From assembly GCF_030161575.1 (NCBI RefSeq), contig NZ_BSUL01000001.1, positions 496,001 through 560,000 on the forward strand: DNA of 64,000 bases, written 5' to 3'. A program made the translations under genes and the position numbers. Positions 45,384 through 55,001 of this stretch are shown here, in pieces (within the stretch, counting starts at the first letter, position 1; each line of letters starts with the position of its first letter). Below the pieces are notes generated by a model. That model saw only the letters and a program-made list of their open reading frames with translations. It did no database searches and was not told where the DNA came from. The stretch is from Arenivirga flava (GTDB lineage Bacteria; Actinomycetota; Actinomycetes; Actinomycetales; Microbacteriaceae).

Positions 45384-46757
45384 GTGGTCGACTCCACCGA
45401 ACCCGTCATCACCGCAGCACCGGCCGTGATCGAGGGTCTCGACTACTGGCGCACGCTCCCGGTCAAGCAGCAGCCCTCCTGGCCGGACGCCGCCGCCACC
45501 GCGGCCGTGTCCGCCGAGCTCTCGACGCTGCCGCCCCTCGTCTTCGCCGGCGAGGTCGACCAGCTGCGCGACCGGCTCGGCAAGGCCGCGCGCGGTGAGG
45601 CCTTCCTCCTGCAGGGCGGGGACTGCGCGGAGACCTTCGCGGGCGCGACCGCCGATCAGATCCGCAACCGCGTCAAGACGCTGCTGCAGATGGCGGTCGT
45701 CCTCACGTACGGCGCCTCCATGCCCGTCGTGAAGATGGGACGAATGGCGGGCCAGTTCGCCAAGCCCCGTTCGAACGACTTCGAGACCCGCGGCGACGTC
45801 ACGCTGCCGGCGTACCGCGGCGACATCGTCAACGGTTACGACTTCACGCCGGAGTCGCGTGAGGCGGACCCGCGCCGTCTCCTGCAGGGCTACCACACGG
45901 CGGCATCGACGCTGAACCTGGTGCGCGCGTTCACGCAGGGAGGCTTCGCCGACCTTCGCGAGGTGCATAGCTGGAATCGCGGGTTCGCCTCGAACCCGGC
46001 GAACCAGCGCTACGAGCACCTCGCCGCCGAGATCGACCGGGCCATCAAGTTCATGGAGGCTGCCGGCGCCGACTTCGACGAGCTCAAGCGCGTCGAGTTC
46101 TACACGGGTCACGAGGGTCTGCTCATGGACTACGAACGGCCCATGACCCGCATCGACTCGCGCACCGGCACCGCGTACAACACGTCGTCGCACTTCCAGT
46201 GGATCGGCGAGCGCACCCGCGAGCTCGACGGCGCGCACGTCGACTTCTTCTCGCGCGTGCGCAACCCCATCGGCGTGAAGCTCGGCCCGACGACGACCCC
46301 GGAGACGATGCGCGAGCTCATCGAGAAGCTCGACCCGAACCGCGAGCCCGGCCGCCTCACCTTCATCACGCGGATGGGTGCGGGCAGGATCCGCGACGCG
46401 CTGCCCCCGCTGCTCGAGGCCATCAAGGAGACGGACGCGCTGCCGCTCTGGGTCACCGACCCGATGCACGGCAACGGCATCACGACGTCGACCGGCTACA
46501 AGACCCGCCGCTTCGACGACGTGGTCGACGAGGTCAAGGGCTTCTTCGAGGCCCACCGCGCGGCGGGCACCCACCCGGGCGGCATCCACGTCGAGCTGAC
46601 CGGCGACGACGTCACCGAGTGCCTCGGCGGCTCGGAGCACATCGACGAGGCGACGCTGGCCACCCGCTACGAGTCGCTCTGCGACCCGCGCCTCAACCAC
46701 AAGCAGTCGCTCGAGCTGGCGTTCCTCGTCGCGGAGGAGCTCGCGGCGAAGCACTGA
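45384..46757 (+). CDS. aroG: 3-deoxy-7-phosphoheptulonate synthase, class II
   Basis: A 457-residue class II (plant-type) DAHP synthase, the first step of the shikimate pathway. The order LLQGGDCAETF, VVKMGRMAGQFAKPRS, EFYTGHEGLLMDYE, GVKLGPTT and WVTDPMHGNG is diagnostic. GTG start. A hairpin follows the stop. Confidence 0.96.
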   Translation: MVDSTEPVITAAPAVIEGLDYWRTLPVKQQPSWPDAAATAAVSAELSTLPPLVFAGEVDQLRDRLGKAARGEAFLLQGGDCAETFAGATADQIRNRVKTLLQMAVVLTYGASMPVVKMGRMAGQFAKPRSNDFETRGDVTLPAYRGDIVNGYDFTPESREADPRRLLQGYHTAASTLNLVRAFTQGGFADLREVHSWNRGFASNPANQRYEHLAAEIDRAIKFMEAAGADFDELKRVEFYTGHEGLLMDYERPMTRIDSRTGTAYNTSSHFQWIGERTRELDGAHVDFFSRVRNPIGVKLGPTTTPETMRELIEKLDPNREPGRLTFITRMGAGRIRDALPPLLEAIKETDALPLWVTDPMHGNGITTSTGYKTRRFDDVVDEVKGFFEAHRAAGTHPGGIHVELTGDDVTECLGGSEHIDEATLATRYESLCDPRLNHKQSLELAFLVAEELAAKH

Positions 46758-46766
46758 CGCGTTGGA

Positions 46767-46799
46767 GAAGGGGGCGGATGCGATGCATCCGCCCCCTTC
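46767..46799. terminator. Hairpin terminator after aroG
   Basis: A 15-bp stem (46767-46781 with 46785-46799) around GAT, 9 bases after the aroG stop and 16 bases from the convergent kinase stop. The right arm ends in CTTCC, not a U tract. Confidence 0.75.
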
Positions 46800-46814
46800 C
46801 GTGTATCGCGCGCC

Positions 46815-48790
46815 TCAGCCGGTGAGGCTCCAACGCAGCGTGATGGTGTCGCCGACGCGCGCCTCCTCGCCGGCGCCCGGGGAGATCTCCGTGACCGTGG
46901 CGAAGGCGCCGAAGGGACCGGGGTCGCTGTAGGCCACCTGCAACCCGGCGCCCTCGAGCGCGGACACGGCGTCGTCGACGTTGTCGCCGACGACGTCGGG
47001 CACCTGCACGGGCTCCGGCCCGTCGGAGACGTTCACCACGATGGCGGTGCCGGGGACCACGGGCTCGCCCTCGTCGACCTGCGCGTACCAGTCGATGACC
47101 CGGCCCTCGGCCACGTCGTTGTTGTACCGGCGCTCGCCCTCGCGGAACTGGAGGCCGGCGCCCTCGATGATGCCGCGCGCGGACGCGGCCGTCTCGCCGG
47201 TGACGTTCGGCACCGGGCCGGCGGAGACCACCAGGGTCACCGGCTGCTGCTCGGCGTACTCCTGACCCGGCTCGAGCGCCATCGATCCGCCCTCGGCATC
47301 GATGCCGGTGGCGCGGATGACGGCGCCGGCATCGATGTCGGCGTTGAACTCGGTCACGTCGTCCTGCAGCTGGAAGTCGCCGAGGTCGGCGCGCACGTCG
47401 TCGGCGGGCCTGCCGGCGAACTCCGGCAGCGCGATCAGCCGCGGCCCAGCGGAGACGACCAGGTCGATCTCCGACTCCGGCGGCAGATGCGTGCCGGCGC
47501 CGGGCGACGACTCCATCACCTCGCCGGCGGGCACATCGAGACTCGTCTCCGGCGTGACCGTCCCGACGGCGAAGCCGGCGCCCTCGATCGCCGTGCGCGC
47601 ATCCGCCTCGGAGGTGCCGACGAGCGTCGGCACCGCGGCGTAGGAGCCGGGTCCGGCGAGGAAGTACCAGGCGGTGGCTCCACCGCCGCCGAGCAGCAGC
47701 ACGAGCACGACGATCAGAGCGATCAGCCGTCCGCGCCGCTTGCGCGGCTCGTCCCCGTCCTCGCCGTCGCCGATCTCCCCCGTGCCGGCGTCGTCCCCAC
47801 CGCTGCCCGTCTGGGCGGGGAGAGCACCTGGGTGAGACCCTGCGAGATCTCATCGGTGCCGGCGACCGGCGCGAGCACCCGGGTGGGCTGGTACGCCGCG
47901 GTGCCGGCGGCCGTGACGACCGGATGGGGCTGGGTCGCCTCCGGCACGACGATGCGCCGTGCGTCGGTCACCTGCTCGAGCAGGCTGCGCGCGTCCCGCG
48001 GGCGCGATTCGGGCTCGCGGGCGGTGGCCCACAGCACGAGCTCGTCGAGCTCTGCGGGTACGTCATCGACGACATCCGACGGCGGGGGCACACTGTCGTT
48101 GGCGTGCTGGTAGGCGATCTGCATCGGCTGCTCGCCCTTGAAGGGCTGCTCGCCGGCGAGCATCTCGAACATCATGATGCCGACCGCGTAGATGTCGCTG
48201 CGGGTGTCCGCGACGCCTCGGGTGACGAGCTCGGGGGAGAGGTAGGCGATCGTGCCGAGCAGCGCCTGCCCGGTGGCCGTGTTGGCGCTGACGGCGCGCG
48301 CCAGGCCGAAGTCGCCGATCTTGATGCGGCCGTCGTCGGCCAGGATCACGTTCTCGGGCTTCAGGTCGCGGTGCACGATGCCCGCACGGTGCGCGGCGGC
48401 GAGGCCGGCGAGCACGGCCTCAGAGATGTCGAGCATCTGCTCGGGAGTCAGCCGCCCGTATTCCTGCAGCAGGTCGCGCAGGGTGATGCCGGGCAGGTAC
48501 TCCATCACCAGGTAGGCGGTCTCGGCCTCCTGCCCCTGGTCGAAGACGTTGACGACGTTCGGATGCGCGAGGCGCGCGGCGGAGCGCGCCTCCTGGATGA
48601 AGCGCTCCTTGAACTGGTCGTCGTCGGCGAGGTGCGGATGCATCACCTTGACGGCGACGCGGCGGTCCAGCCGCAGGTCGGTCGCCAGGTACACCGTGGC
48701 CATCCCGCCACGGGCGATGCGTGAGCGCACCTCGTACCGACCATCGATCAAACGGCCGACGAGGGGGTCCTCGGTGGGGTTGCTGCTCAC
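46815..48790 (-). CDS. PASTA-domain Ser/Thr protein kinase (PknL-type position), frameshifted
   Basis: An N-terminal kinase domain (about 12-275: RIARGGMATVYLA, VAVKVMHPHL, VHRDLKPENVIL, IGDFGLARAVS), a juxtamembrane linker, one helix (LIALIVVLVLLLGGGG) and four PASTA repeats, each near 65-70 residues. PASTA domains sense muropeptides or lipid II. The frame breaks at the G4 run 47817-47820; one extra base gives VLSPAQTGSGGDD and 658 residues. The position between aroG and the Rv2175c homologue matches pknL, although mycobacterial PknL lacks PASTA. Confidence 0.9.
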
Positions 48791-48863
48791 CCTGCGAGTC
48801 TAGGGCTGGGCTGGATGGCAGTCCGCCCGAAACACCGTCCGACCCGCGGAAGACGGGCTGCGA

Positions 48864-50372
48864 TCAGCCGAGCTCCGCGAGCCAGGACCAGGCGGAGGCC
48901 TCCCACTTGGCGTAGGCGGTGGGGTGGGCGGAGATCTGCACGGCCTGCGCAGCCTGGGTGAGGGTCATCGACTGCCATCCGCCGATGTCCAGCAGGCCGC
49001 GATTGCCCTCGGGGGTTCCCTGGTAGAAGGTCCGCGCGGCGTAGGCGGGGTCGAGGATCTGTTCGACCGAGCCCCAGCCGAAGCTCGGCCGCTGCTGGAA
49101 CAGGCCGACGGAGTCGCGGTCACCGTAGTCGATGTTGCGCAACGAGGACTCCTGCATCGCGGTCGCCAACGCGATCACGATGCCGTAGTCGGAGACGCCC
49201 AGCTGGCGACCGACGTCGACGATCACCTTCGCGTTGGGGCGCATCGTCGAGCTGAGGCCCTGGACCGTGCCGGTCGCCGAGCCCGCGGGCGCGGCGGGGG
49301 CCGGAGCGGCCGGCGCGGGGCTCGCGGAGGAGCTCGATCCGGTGCCGGCCGCCGGCTGACCCGACGCGCCGGGGATGGCCAGCTCGCTGCCCGGGTAGAT
49401 GATGCTGGTGCGATTGAGCCCGTTCGCGTCGAGGATGCTCGACACCGTCACGCCGAAGCGGGCGGCGATCGCGCTGATCGTCTCGCCGGCGCCTACCGTG
49501 TGGCGCGTTCCGCTGGTGGAGGAGGACTGCGTGTCGGCGGGCTCCTCCGCCGGCGCCTGCTCGGCGACCGTCTGCTCGGCGGGCTGCTCGTGGGCGATGA
49601 GCCGGGGCGCCCCCGGCAATGACGGCACGGCGCGGTCCGCACCCGGGAGCACGATGCTCTGGCCGGGGAAGATGGTGCTCGACCAGCTGAGACCGTTGGC
49701 CTCGAGCAGGTCCACCGTGCTGAGACCGTGTGCGGCGGCGATGCCGGCGATCGTGTCGCCCTCGGAGATCGTGTACGAGCCCGCGCCGGCGCTGGAGCCG
49801 CCGGGCGTCGGCGCGGCCGCGATGCCGTTGCGCAGCGTGAGGGTCTGCCCGGGGTAGATGGACGAGCGCCAGCTCAGCCCGTTCAGGGCCAGGATGCCGG
49901 CGGTCGAGAGCCCGAACTGCTCGGCGATGCCGCTGACCGTGTCACCGTCGGCGACGGTGTACCGGGAGGGCACGGCGGCCAGCGCGCGGACCGGCTCGAC
50001 GCTCGCCGCACGGATCGTCGTGGACGCGGCGGCGAGACCGCGCACGCCCTCGTCGTGCTCGCTCGGTTCATCCGGCTGCGGCTGCGCGACGGCGTCGAGG
50101 TTGCCGGTGAGGTTGAGGGTGCCGATCGCGACCGCGCCGGCGATCATGATCGGCATCGTCGCGGCGCGCCCGCCGCCGCGCTTCGACGCAGCCTGCTTCG
50201 TCGCGCGTGCCTGCTGCCGTCGTGCGCCGTTCGCCGCGGCGTCGCGCCAGAACGGCGTGCGCTCGGTCTCGGCCCGGCTGGGGCGCAACCCGTCGAACAC
50301 GGCTCGCGCGATGGCGTCCGTATCGCGGACCGCGGTGCTGTCGTCGGAAGCTCGATCGTCGCTGCGATCCAT
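48864..50372 (-). CDS. LysM peptidoglycan-binding protein with lysozyme-like C-terminal domain
   Basis: A 502-residue cell-wall protein. A cytoplasmic basic N-terminus (about 1-72) precedes a membrane anchor or signal (ATMPIMIAGAVAIGTLN). Three LysM repeats follow (YTVADGDTVSGIAEQFGLS, YTISEGDTIAGIAAAHGLS, HTVGAGETISAIAARFGVT), then an Ala/Pro linker and a C-terminal domain with LATAMQESSLRNIDYGDRDS and FQQRP, a transglycosylase-like fold with a candidate catalytic Glu. It sits between pknL and its Rv2175c partner, suggesting regulation in cell-wall growth. Confidence 0.8.
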   Translation of the reverse strand: MDRSDDRASDDSTAVRDTDAIARAVFDGLRPSRAETERTPFWRDAAANGARRQQARATKQAASKRGGGRAATMPIMIAGAVAIGTLNLTGNLDAVAQPQPDEPSEHDEGVRGLAAASTTIRAASVEPVRALAAVPSRYTVADGDTVSGIAEQFGLSTAGILALNGLSWRSSIYPGQTLTLRNGIAAAPTPGGSSAGAGSYTISEGDTIAGIAAAHGLSTVDLLEANGLSWSSTIFPGQSIVLPGADRAVPSLPGAPRLIAHEQPAEQTVAEQAPAEEPADTQSSSTSGTRHTVGAGETISAIAARFGVTVSSILDANGLNRTSIIYPGSELAIPGASGQPAAGTGSSSSASPAPAAPAPAAPAGSATGTVQGLSSTMRPNAKVIVDVGRQLGVSDYGIVIALATAMQESSLRNIDYGDRDSVGLFQQRPSFGWGSVEQILDPAYAARTFYQGTPEGNRGLLDIGGWQSMTLTQAAQAVQISAHPTAYAKWEASAWSWLAELG

Positions 50373-50523
50373 AGCTCTCACCCATCCCGATCTCATGGCT
50401 CGCGCGGCTCGTGGGGTGCGCGCGGGCGCAGTTGTACCCCGATAACGCTGTCACAGCGGTACAGAGCAGTCAACACGGCGGGCGCGTGCGACGCTGGGAG
50501 CCAGCCCATGGCACGCTTGACCT

Positions 50524-50862
50524 GTGACTGAGAACGCCGCCGCCTGGTTGACCGTCCCCGACCTCGTCGAAGAGCTCGGGCTCGGTGTGGGACAGATCCA
50601 CCGCCTGCTCGAGGACCGCGCGCTCCTCGCCGTGCGCCGCGACGGGGTGCTCGTGGTGCCCGCGGAGTTCATCCGCGATGGGGAGCCGGTCGTGGGGCTC
50701 GCCGGGACGATCACGCTCCTCGCCGACAGCGGCTACTCCGACGACGAGGCCATGCGCTGGCTGCTGGCCGAGGAGGAGTCGCTCGGCAGGACCCCGATCG
50801 CCTCCCTCCGCGACGGGCACAAGTCCGCCGTGCGTCGCGCCGCCCAGTCGCTCGCCTTCTGA
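50524..50862 (+). CDS. Rv2175c-like DNA-binding protein
   Basis: A 112-residue protein. A winged helix-turn-helix (WLTVPDLVEELGLGVGQIHRLL) is followed by a C-terminal helical domain (GLAGTITLLADSGYSDDEAMRWL). This is the layout of Rv2175c, the substrate of kinase PknL. GTG start. The kinase gene is about 1.7 kb away on the other strand, in line with the conserved pair. Confidence 0.85.
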   Translation: MTENAAAWLTVPDLVEELGLGVGQIHRLLEDRALLAVRRDGVLVVPAEFIRDGEPVVGLAGTITLLADSGYSDDEAMRWLLAEEESLGRTPIASLRDGHKSAVRRAAQSLAF

Positions 50863-50924
50863 TCCACCCCGCCGCGTCCTCAGCGTGGCGGGGGTCCGCA
50901 AGCCCGGTCGGACGAGCGGAGGGC

Positions 50925-52031
50925 TCAGGCCTCGCGGCGGATGACCGCCTCGCCGAGCCGCCGCAGCTCGTCGCGGGCCGAGCGGCTCAGCGGCGCTGCG
51001 GCGAGGCCGTCGAGCGCATCGCGCAGGCCGGCTTCGATGCGGCGCTCGATCTCGGCCACCGCACCGGACTCGCGCAGGGAGGCTCTGATGACCTCGACCT
51101 GGGCGTCGTCCAGATCGGGGTCGCCGAGCATCTCGTCGAGCAGGCGTCGGGCGCCGGAGGGCAGCGCCTCCCGGGCGAGGGCGATGAGCACCGTGCGCTT
51201 GCCCTCCCGGAGGTCGTCGCCCGCGGGCTTGCCCGTCACCGCCGGATCGCCGAAGACGCCGAGGAGGTCGTCGCGCAGCTGGAAGGCGATGCCCAGCGGG
51301 ATGCCGAAGTCGCGCAGGGCCTGCACCTGCTCGGGCGAGCCGCCGCCGAGGCTCGCGCCGATGACGAGCGGCGCCTCCACGCTGTATTTGGCGGACTTGT
51401 AGAGCACCACGCGCGCGGCGCGGTCCGCGAGGGTCGACTCGGGGGCGTGCATCCAGGCTGCCTCCTCGAGGATGTCGAGGTACTGGCCCACGGTGACCTC
51501 GGTGCGCATCCGGTCGAACTCCGCCCGCGCCGATGCCGTGCGTGCGGGGCCGAGTCGCTGCAGGCCGCGCAGCAGGATCTCGTCCGACCAGGCGAGCAGC
51601 AGGTCGCCGAGCAGCATGCCGCCGCCGAGGCCGAACTGCTCGGTCTCGCCCGACCAGGCGCCCTCGCGGTGCAGCTGTTCGAACCGGCGGTGGGATGCGG
51701 GGAGTCCGCGACGCGTGTCCGAGCGGTCGATGATGTCGTCATGGACGAGCGCCGCGGCATGGAAGAGCTCGAGCGCCGCGCAGACCTCGACGATCGCGTC
51801 CAGGGCGACCGGGTCCGGGGCGTCGAGGCCGACGGGCGCCGGTTGCACGGACTGCCACCCCCAGTAGCTGAAGAGGGCCCGGAACCGCTTGCCGCCGCGC
51901 AGCAAATCGCCGGAGAACCGCGTCAGGTCGACGAGCTCCGGGGCGATCCGGGCCAGCTCTCCGGTCTTCTGCTCGAGGAAGTCGTCGATGCAGTGCTGCA
52001 CCCTGTCCACTAGTCGGAGACTCTCAGCCAC
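50925..52031 (-). CDS. Polyprenyl diphosphate synthase
   Basis: A 368-residue trans-prenyltransferase extending allylic diphosphates with isopentenyl diphosphate. The first Asp-rich motif is ALVHDDIIDRSDTRRG and the second AFQLRDDLLGVFGD; GGKRFRALFSYWG is the substrate-binding Lys/Arg segment. Likely makes geranylgeranyl or longer diphosphate for menaquinone, carotenoids or lipid carrier. GTG start. The neighbourhood matches Rv2173 (idsA2). Confidence 0.92.
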   Translation of the reverse strand: MAESLRLVDRVQHCIDDFLEQKTGELARIAPELVDLTRFSGDLLRGGKRFRALFSYWGWQSVQPAPVGLDAPDPVALDAIVEVCAALELFHAAALVHDDIIDRSDTRRGLPASHRRFEQLHREGAWSGETEQFGLGGGMLLGDLLLAWSDEILLRGLQRLGPARTASARAEFDRMRTEVTVGQYLDILEEAAWMHAPESTLADRAARVVLYKSAKYSVEAPLVIGASLGGGSPEQVQALRDFGIPLGIAFQLRDDLLGVFGDPAVTGKPAGDDLREGKRTVLIALAREALPSGARRLLDEMLGDPDLDDAQVEVIRASLRESGAVAEIERRIEAGLRDALDGLAAAPLSRSARDELRRLGEAVIRREA

Positions 52032-52109
52032 CCCGGTAGCCTAGCCTTCGGGCCGGGCATAGGATGGTGCTCCAGCGTCAGCGGGGTCTTCGATCCGAAA
52101 GGGGAACCC

Positions 52110-52499
52110 ATGCCACTCTCCGAGCAGGAGCAGCGACTTCTCGACGAGATGGAGCGCAACCTCTACAAGCACGATGCGGACTTCGTCGCCACCGTCGGTG
52201 CCCGCCGAGTCGGCGCCCCGAACTACCGCATGATCGTCATCGGCGTACTGGTCGCGCTCCTCGGGGTCGCGACCATCGTGACCGGGGTGGCGCTGCGGGT
52301 CCCCGTCGTCGGGATCCTCGGCTTCGTGCTGCTCCTCGGCGGTGCCCTCCTCGCGCTGTCGTCCCCGCGTGGGGCGAAGGGTCGTGCTGCGTCCGCTCCC
52401 ACCGGCGCTACCCCGAAGGCGCGGCAGCAGCAGAGCCGCGCGGGATTCATGGACCGTATGAACGACCGCTGGGAGCGACGCCAGGACGGCGACCGCTAA
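52110..52499 (+). CDS. DUF3040 membrane protein
   Basis: A 129-residue protein. The N-terminal LSEQEQRLLDEMERNLYKHDADF is the DUF3040 signature; two hydrophobic helices follow (IVIGVLVALLGVATIV and GILGFVLLLGGALLAL) and a basic tail. Homologue of Rv2169c at the same place before mraZ. Function unknown. Divergent from the prenyl synthase. Confidence 0.88.
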   Translation: MPLSEQEQRLLDEMERNLYKHDADFVATVGARRVGAPNYRMIVIGVLVALLGVATIVTGVALRVPVVGILGFVLLLGGALLALSSPRGAKGRAASAPTGATPKARQQQSRAGFMDRMNDRWERRQDGDR

Positions 52500-52518
52500 C
52501 CTCCGAACCACTCGATCA

Positions 52519-52547
52519 GGGATCGGCCTCCGGGCCGGTCCCTTTTT
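52519..52547 (+). terminator. Rho-independent terminator after DUF3040 gene
   Basis: A 10-bp stem (gggatcggcc with ggccggtccc, one G-T pair), TCCG loop and a run of five T at 52543-52547, 19 bases after the stop: a classical intrinsic terminator. Confidence 0.88.
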
Positions 52548-52750
52548 CGTGCGCCCGGACGCATCCGGACGGCGAGGGCCGATCCGCCGCGTCCGCATCC
52601 GCTCGGGCCGATCGGGCCGTCCTGCGGGATCCCGCCGGCCTCCTCCACTTCCCTCCCCGCTGCCTCGGCGCGGCGTTGCCCGGCGCGGGGGAGGCCCGTG
52701 CGCAGCGGGATCACCGGGGCTGGCGATCTGAGGCGGACCCGCGTCCTCCA

Positions 52751-52781
52751 CCCGGCTCAGTCTGTGTCTGAGCTGGGTTTT
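52751..52781 (+). terminator. Stem-loop with T tract upstream of mraZ
   Basis: A 10-bp stem (cccggctcag with ctgagctggg, one wobble) and seven-base loop followed by TTTT. It could insulate the dcw cluster from upstream transcription or act as an attenuator. Confidence 0.65.
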
Positions 52782-52823
52782 CTCGTGCAATAGCATCGTC
52801 GACGCGCCGTCAATCCTTCTTTT

Positions 52824-52849
52824 GTGGGGCTCAGTGGAGTAAAGTGGAG
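52824..52849 (+). promoter_or_regulatory. Three MraZ boxes
   Basis: GTGGGG at 52824, GTGGAG at 52834 and GTGGAG at 52844 repeat at exactly 10-base spacing, 42 bases upstream of mraZ. This matches the direct-repeat boxes bound by MraZ rings in other bacteria, so autoregulation of the cluster is likely. Confidence 0.8.
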
Positions 52850-52890
52850 GAAATCGGCGATCGGCATCGAGAGGGCAGGGGGTGTGCACC

Positions 52891-53322
52891 GTGTTTCTCG
52901 GTACCTACGCTCCGAAGCTCGACGAGAAGGGCCGCATCGTGCTCCCGGCCAAGTTCTGGGACGAGCTCTCCTCCGGCCTGGTCCTCACCCGCGGGCAGGA
53001 GCGCTGCATCTACGTCTTCCCTAACCGCGAGTTCGAGCAGGTCCACGAGAAGATCCGCCAGGCCCCCGTGACGAGCAAGACCGCTCGCGACTTCCTGCGC
53101 GTCTTCCTCTCCGGCGCGCACGCCGAGGTGCCCGACAAGCAGCGGCGGGTCACCATCCCCGCCGCGCTGCGCCAGTACGCGGGCCTCGACCGCGAGCTCA
53201 CCGTCATCGGTGCCGGCAGCCGGGCCGAGATCTGGGACACCGCTGCCTGGGAGGCGTACTACGCCGAGCAGGAGGCCGAGTTCTCCGACGTGTCGGAGGA
53301 GGTGATCCCCGGCCTCTTCTGA
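52891..53322 (+). CDS. mraZ: Transcriptional regulator MraZ
   Basis: A 143-residue protein with two SpoVT/AbrB-like swapped-hairpin domains: [20 protein letters not shown] and [24 protein letters not shown]. It forms ring oligomers binding the boxes upstream. I chose the GTG at 52891 giving [10 protein letters not shown], the family start; GTG 52882 would add three residues. Confidence 0.95.
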   Translation: MFLGTYAPKLDEKGRIVLPAKFWDELSSGLVLTRGQERCIYVFPNREFEQVHEKIRQAPVTSKTARDFLRVFLSGAHAEVPDKQRRVTIPAALRQYAGLDRELTVIGAGSRAEIWDTAAWEAYYAEQEAEFSDVSEEVIPGLF

Positions 53323-53423
53323 TCCCTGATCGTCGACCCCCAGCCGACCGCCCTGGCGCACCTTCCCCGGTGCCAGGTCGCCGGATGGGGATCGATGAAC
53401 AGGGGTCCAGCCGGAAGGAACCC

Positions 53424-54380
53424 ATGCAGCACCACGACCGTCACATCCCCGTCCTGCTCGAGCGGTGCGTCGAGCTGCTCGCCCCTGCGCTGGAGCGCCC
53501 GGGCGCCGTCCTGCTCGACGCGACGCTGGGGCTCGGCGGCCACGCCGAGGCGTTCCTGCAGCGCTTCCCCGAGCTGACCCTCGTCGGGCTCGACCGCGAC
53601 CCCGACGCGCTGGCCAGGACCGGGGAGCGGCTGGCGCCGTTCGCCGACCGCATCCGCCTCGTGCACGCCGTCTACGACGAGGTGCCGGAGGTGCTCGAAC
53701 GGGAGGGCATCCCCGCGCTCGACGGCGTGCTCTTCGACCTCGGCGTCTCGTCGATGCAGCTGGACGAGGCCGAGCGCGGCTTCGCGTACGCGCAGGACGC
53801 GCCGCTCGACATGCGCATGGACAACAGCACGGGCGTCACGGCCGCCGATGTGCTCGCCGAGTACGACGAGTCCGAGCTGCGCCGGATCTTCTACGAGTAC
53901 GGCGACGAGAAGCTCGCACCGCGTTTCGCCAGCCGCATCGTCGCGCGACGGCAGGAGCGCCCGATCCTGCGCTCCGGCGATCTCGTCGACATCATCGCCG
54001 CCGCCACCCCCGCAGCCGTGCAGCGGACCGGGCACCCCGCCAAGCGCGTCTTCCAGGCCCTGCGCATCGAGGTCAACCAGGAGCTGTCGGTGCTCGAGCG
54101 CGCCGTGCCGAACGCGCTCGACGCCCTCGCGGTCGGCGGACGCATCGTGGTGCTGGCCTACCAGTCCCTGGAGGACCGCATCGTCAAGCGCGAGCTCGCT
54201 GTGCGCACGGCGAGCACCGCTCCGGCGGGGCTCCCCGTCGAGCTGCCGGAGCACGCGCCGCGGTTCCGCGCCCTCGTGCGCGGCGCCGAGCTCGCGGGCG
54301 ACGAGGAACGTGCCGTGAACAGCCGAGCGACGCCCGTGCGACTGCGCGCGGCGGAGCGCATCCGCGAGGAGAACCGATGA
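53424..54380 (+). CDS. rsmH: 16S rRNA (cytosine1402-N4)-methyltransferase
   Basis: A 318-residue AdoMet methyltransferase acting on 16S r[34 protein letters not shown] (AdoMet loop), [24 protein letters not shown] and [15 protein letters not shown] are all in order. ATG 53424 follows GGAAGGAA; the longer ORF starts are less likely. Stop overlaps ftsL. Confidence 0.96.
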   Translation: MQHHDRHIPVLLERCVELLAPALERPGAVLLDATLGLGGHAEAFLQRFPELTLVGLDRDPDALARTGERLAPFADRIRLVHAVYDEVPEVLEREGIPALDGVLFDLGVSSMQLDEAERGFAYAQDAPLDMRMDNSTGVTAADVLAEYDESELRRIFYEYGDEKLAPRFASRIVARRQERPILRSGDLVDIIAAATPAAVQRTGHPAKRVFQALRIEVNQELSVLERAVPNALDALAVGGRIVVLAYQSLEDRIVKRELAVRTASTAPAGLPVELPEHAPRFRALVRGAELAGDEERAVNSRATPVRLRAAERIREENR

Positions 54381-54970
54381 GCGCCGCCCCCAACTACCGT
54401 CGCCCGCTCGCGCCGCTGGCCCGACCGACCGCCCCCGAGCGCCCCGCGCTGCAGGCGGTCGAGGTCGCGCCGAGCCGCGCCTCGAAGCGGGCTCGGCCCC
54501 GTCCGCTGTACGCGGCCATCACCCTCGGCGGGGTCTTCGCCGTCATCGTGGCGCAGCTGCTGCTCAGCCTGGTCGTCTCGAACGGCGCCTACGAGCTCTC
54601 CACCCTCTCGAGCGAGCGCGCCGCGCTGACCCGCGAGGAGCAGCAGCTGCGCGAGCAGATCGACGTGTCCGGCTCGCCGCAGAACCTGGCGACGGAGGCC
54701 GAGCGACTCGGGATGGTCGCCAACGGCAGCTCCGCCGTGCTCTGGCTCTCGGATGGGCGCGTCGACGGCAACGTCGGGGCCGCGGAACCGGGCGCCGGCG
54801 TGGTGGGCTCGCACGGCAACCTGGTGGCGAACGCGCTGCTGGCGCAGCAGGCTGCGGCAGGTGCCGCCGTCGAGGCGCCGACCGGGTCAGCGGACACGCC
54901 GGAGGCCGCCGCGGCATCCGCCCCGGAGACTCCGACAATGAGTGGGCTTCCGACTCCCGCGACGCACTGA
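54377..54970 (+). CDS. ftsL: Cell division protein FtsL
   Basis: A 197-residue bitopic protein. A cytoplasmic basic tail (about 1-45) precedes one membrane helix ([20 protein letters not shown]) and a coiled coil ([20 protein letters not shown]). The long Ala/Pro-rich C-terminal extension is typical of actinobacterial FtsL. Scaffold for FtsQ/FtsB and activator of FtsWI. ATGA overlap with rsmH. Confidence 0.85.
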   Translation: MSAAPNYRRPLAPLARPTAPERPALQAVEVAPSRASKRARPRPLYAAITLGGVFAVIVAQLLLSLVVSNGAYELSTLSSERAALTREEQQLREQIDVSGSPQNLATEAERLGMVANGSSAVLWLSDGRVDGNVGAAEPGAGVVGSHGNLVANALLAQQAAAGAAVEAPTGSADTPEAAAASAPETPTMSGLPTPATH

Positions 54971-55001
54971 GCGTCCTCGTCGGAACGGGAAGGAACGCCT
55001 C

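Larger units (their letters stand above)
52548..52890. other. Intergenic region and leader of the mraZ operon
   Basis: About 340 bases. It contains a second stem-loop (52751-52777), the three MraZ boxes and the mraZ ribosome site (AGGGGG near 52876). The ORFs here are shadows. A promoter must lie between 52780 and 52820, but no clear -35/-10 pair is evident to me. Confidence 0.6.
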
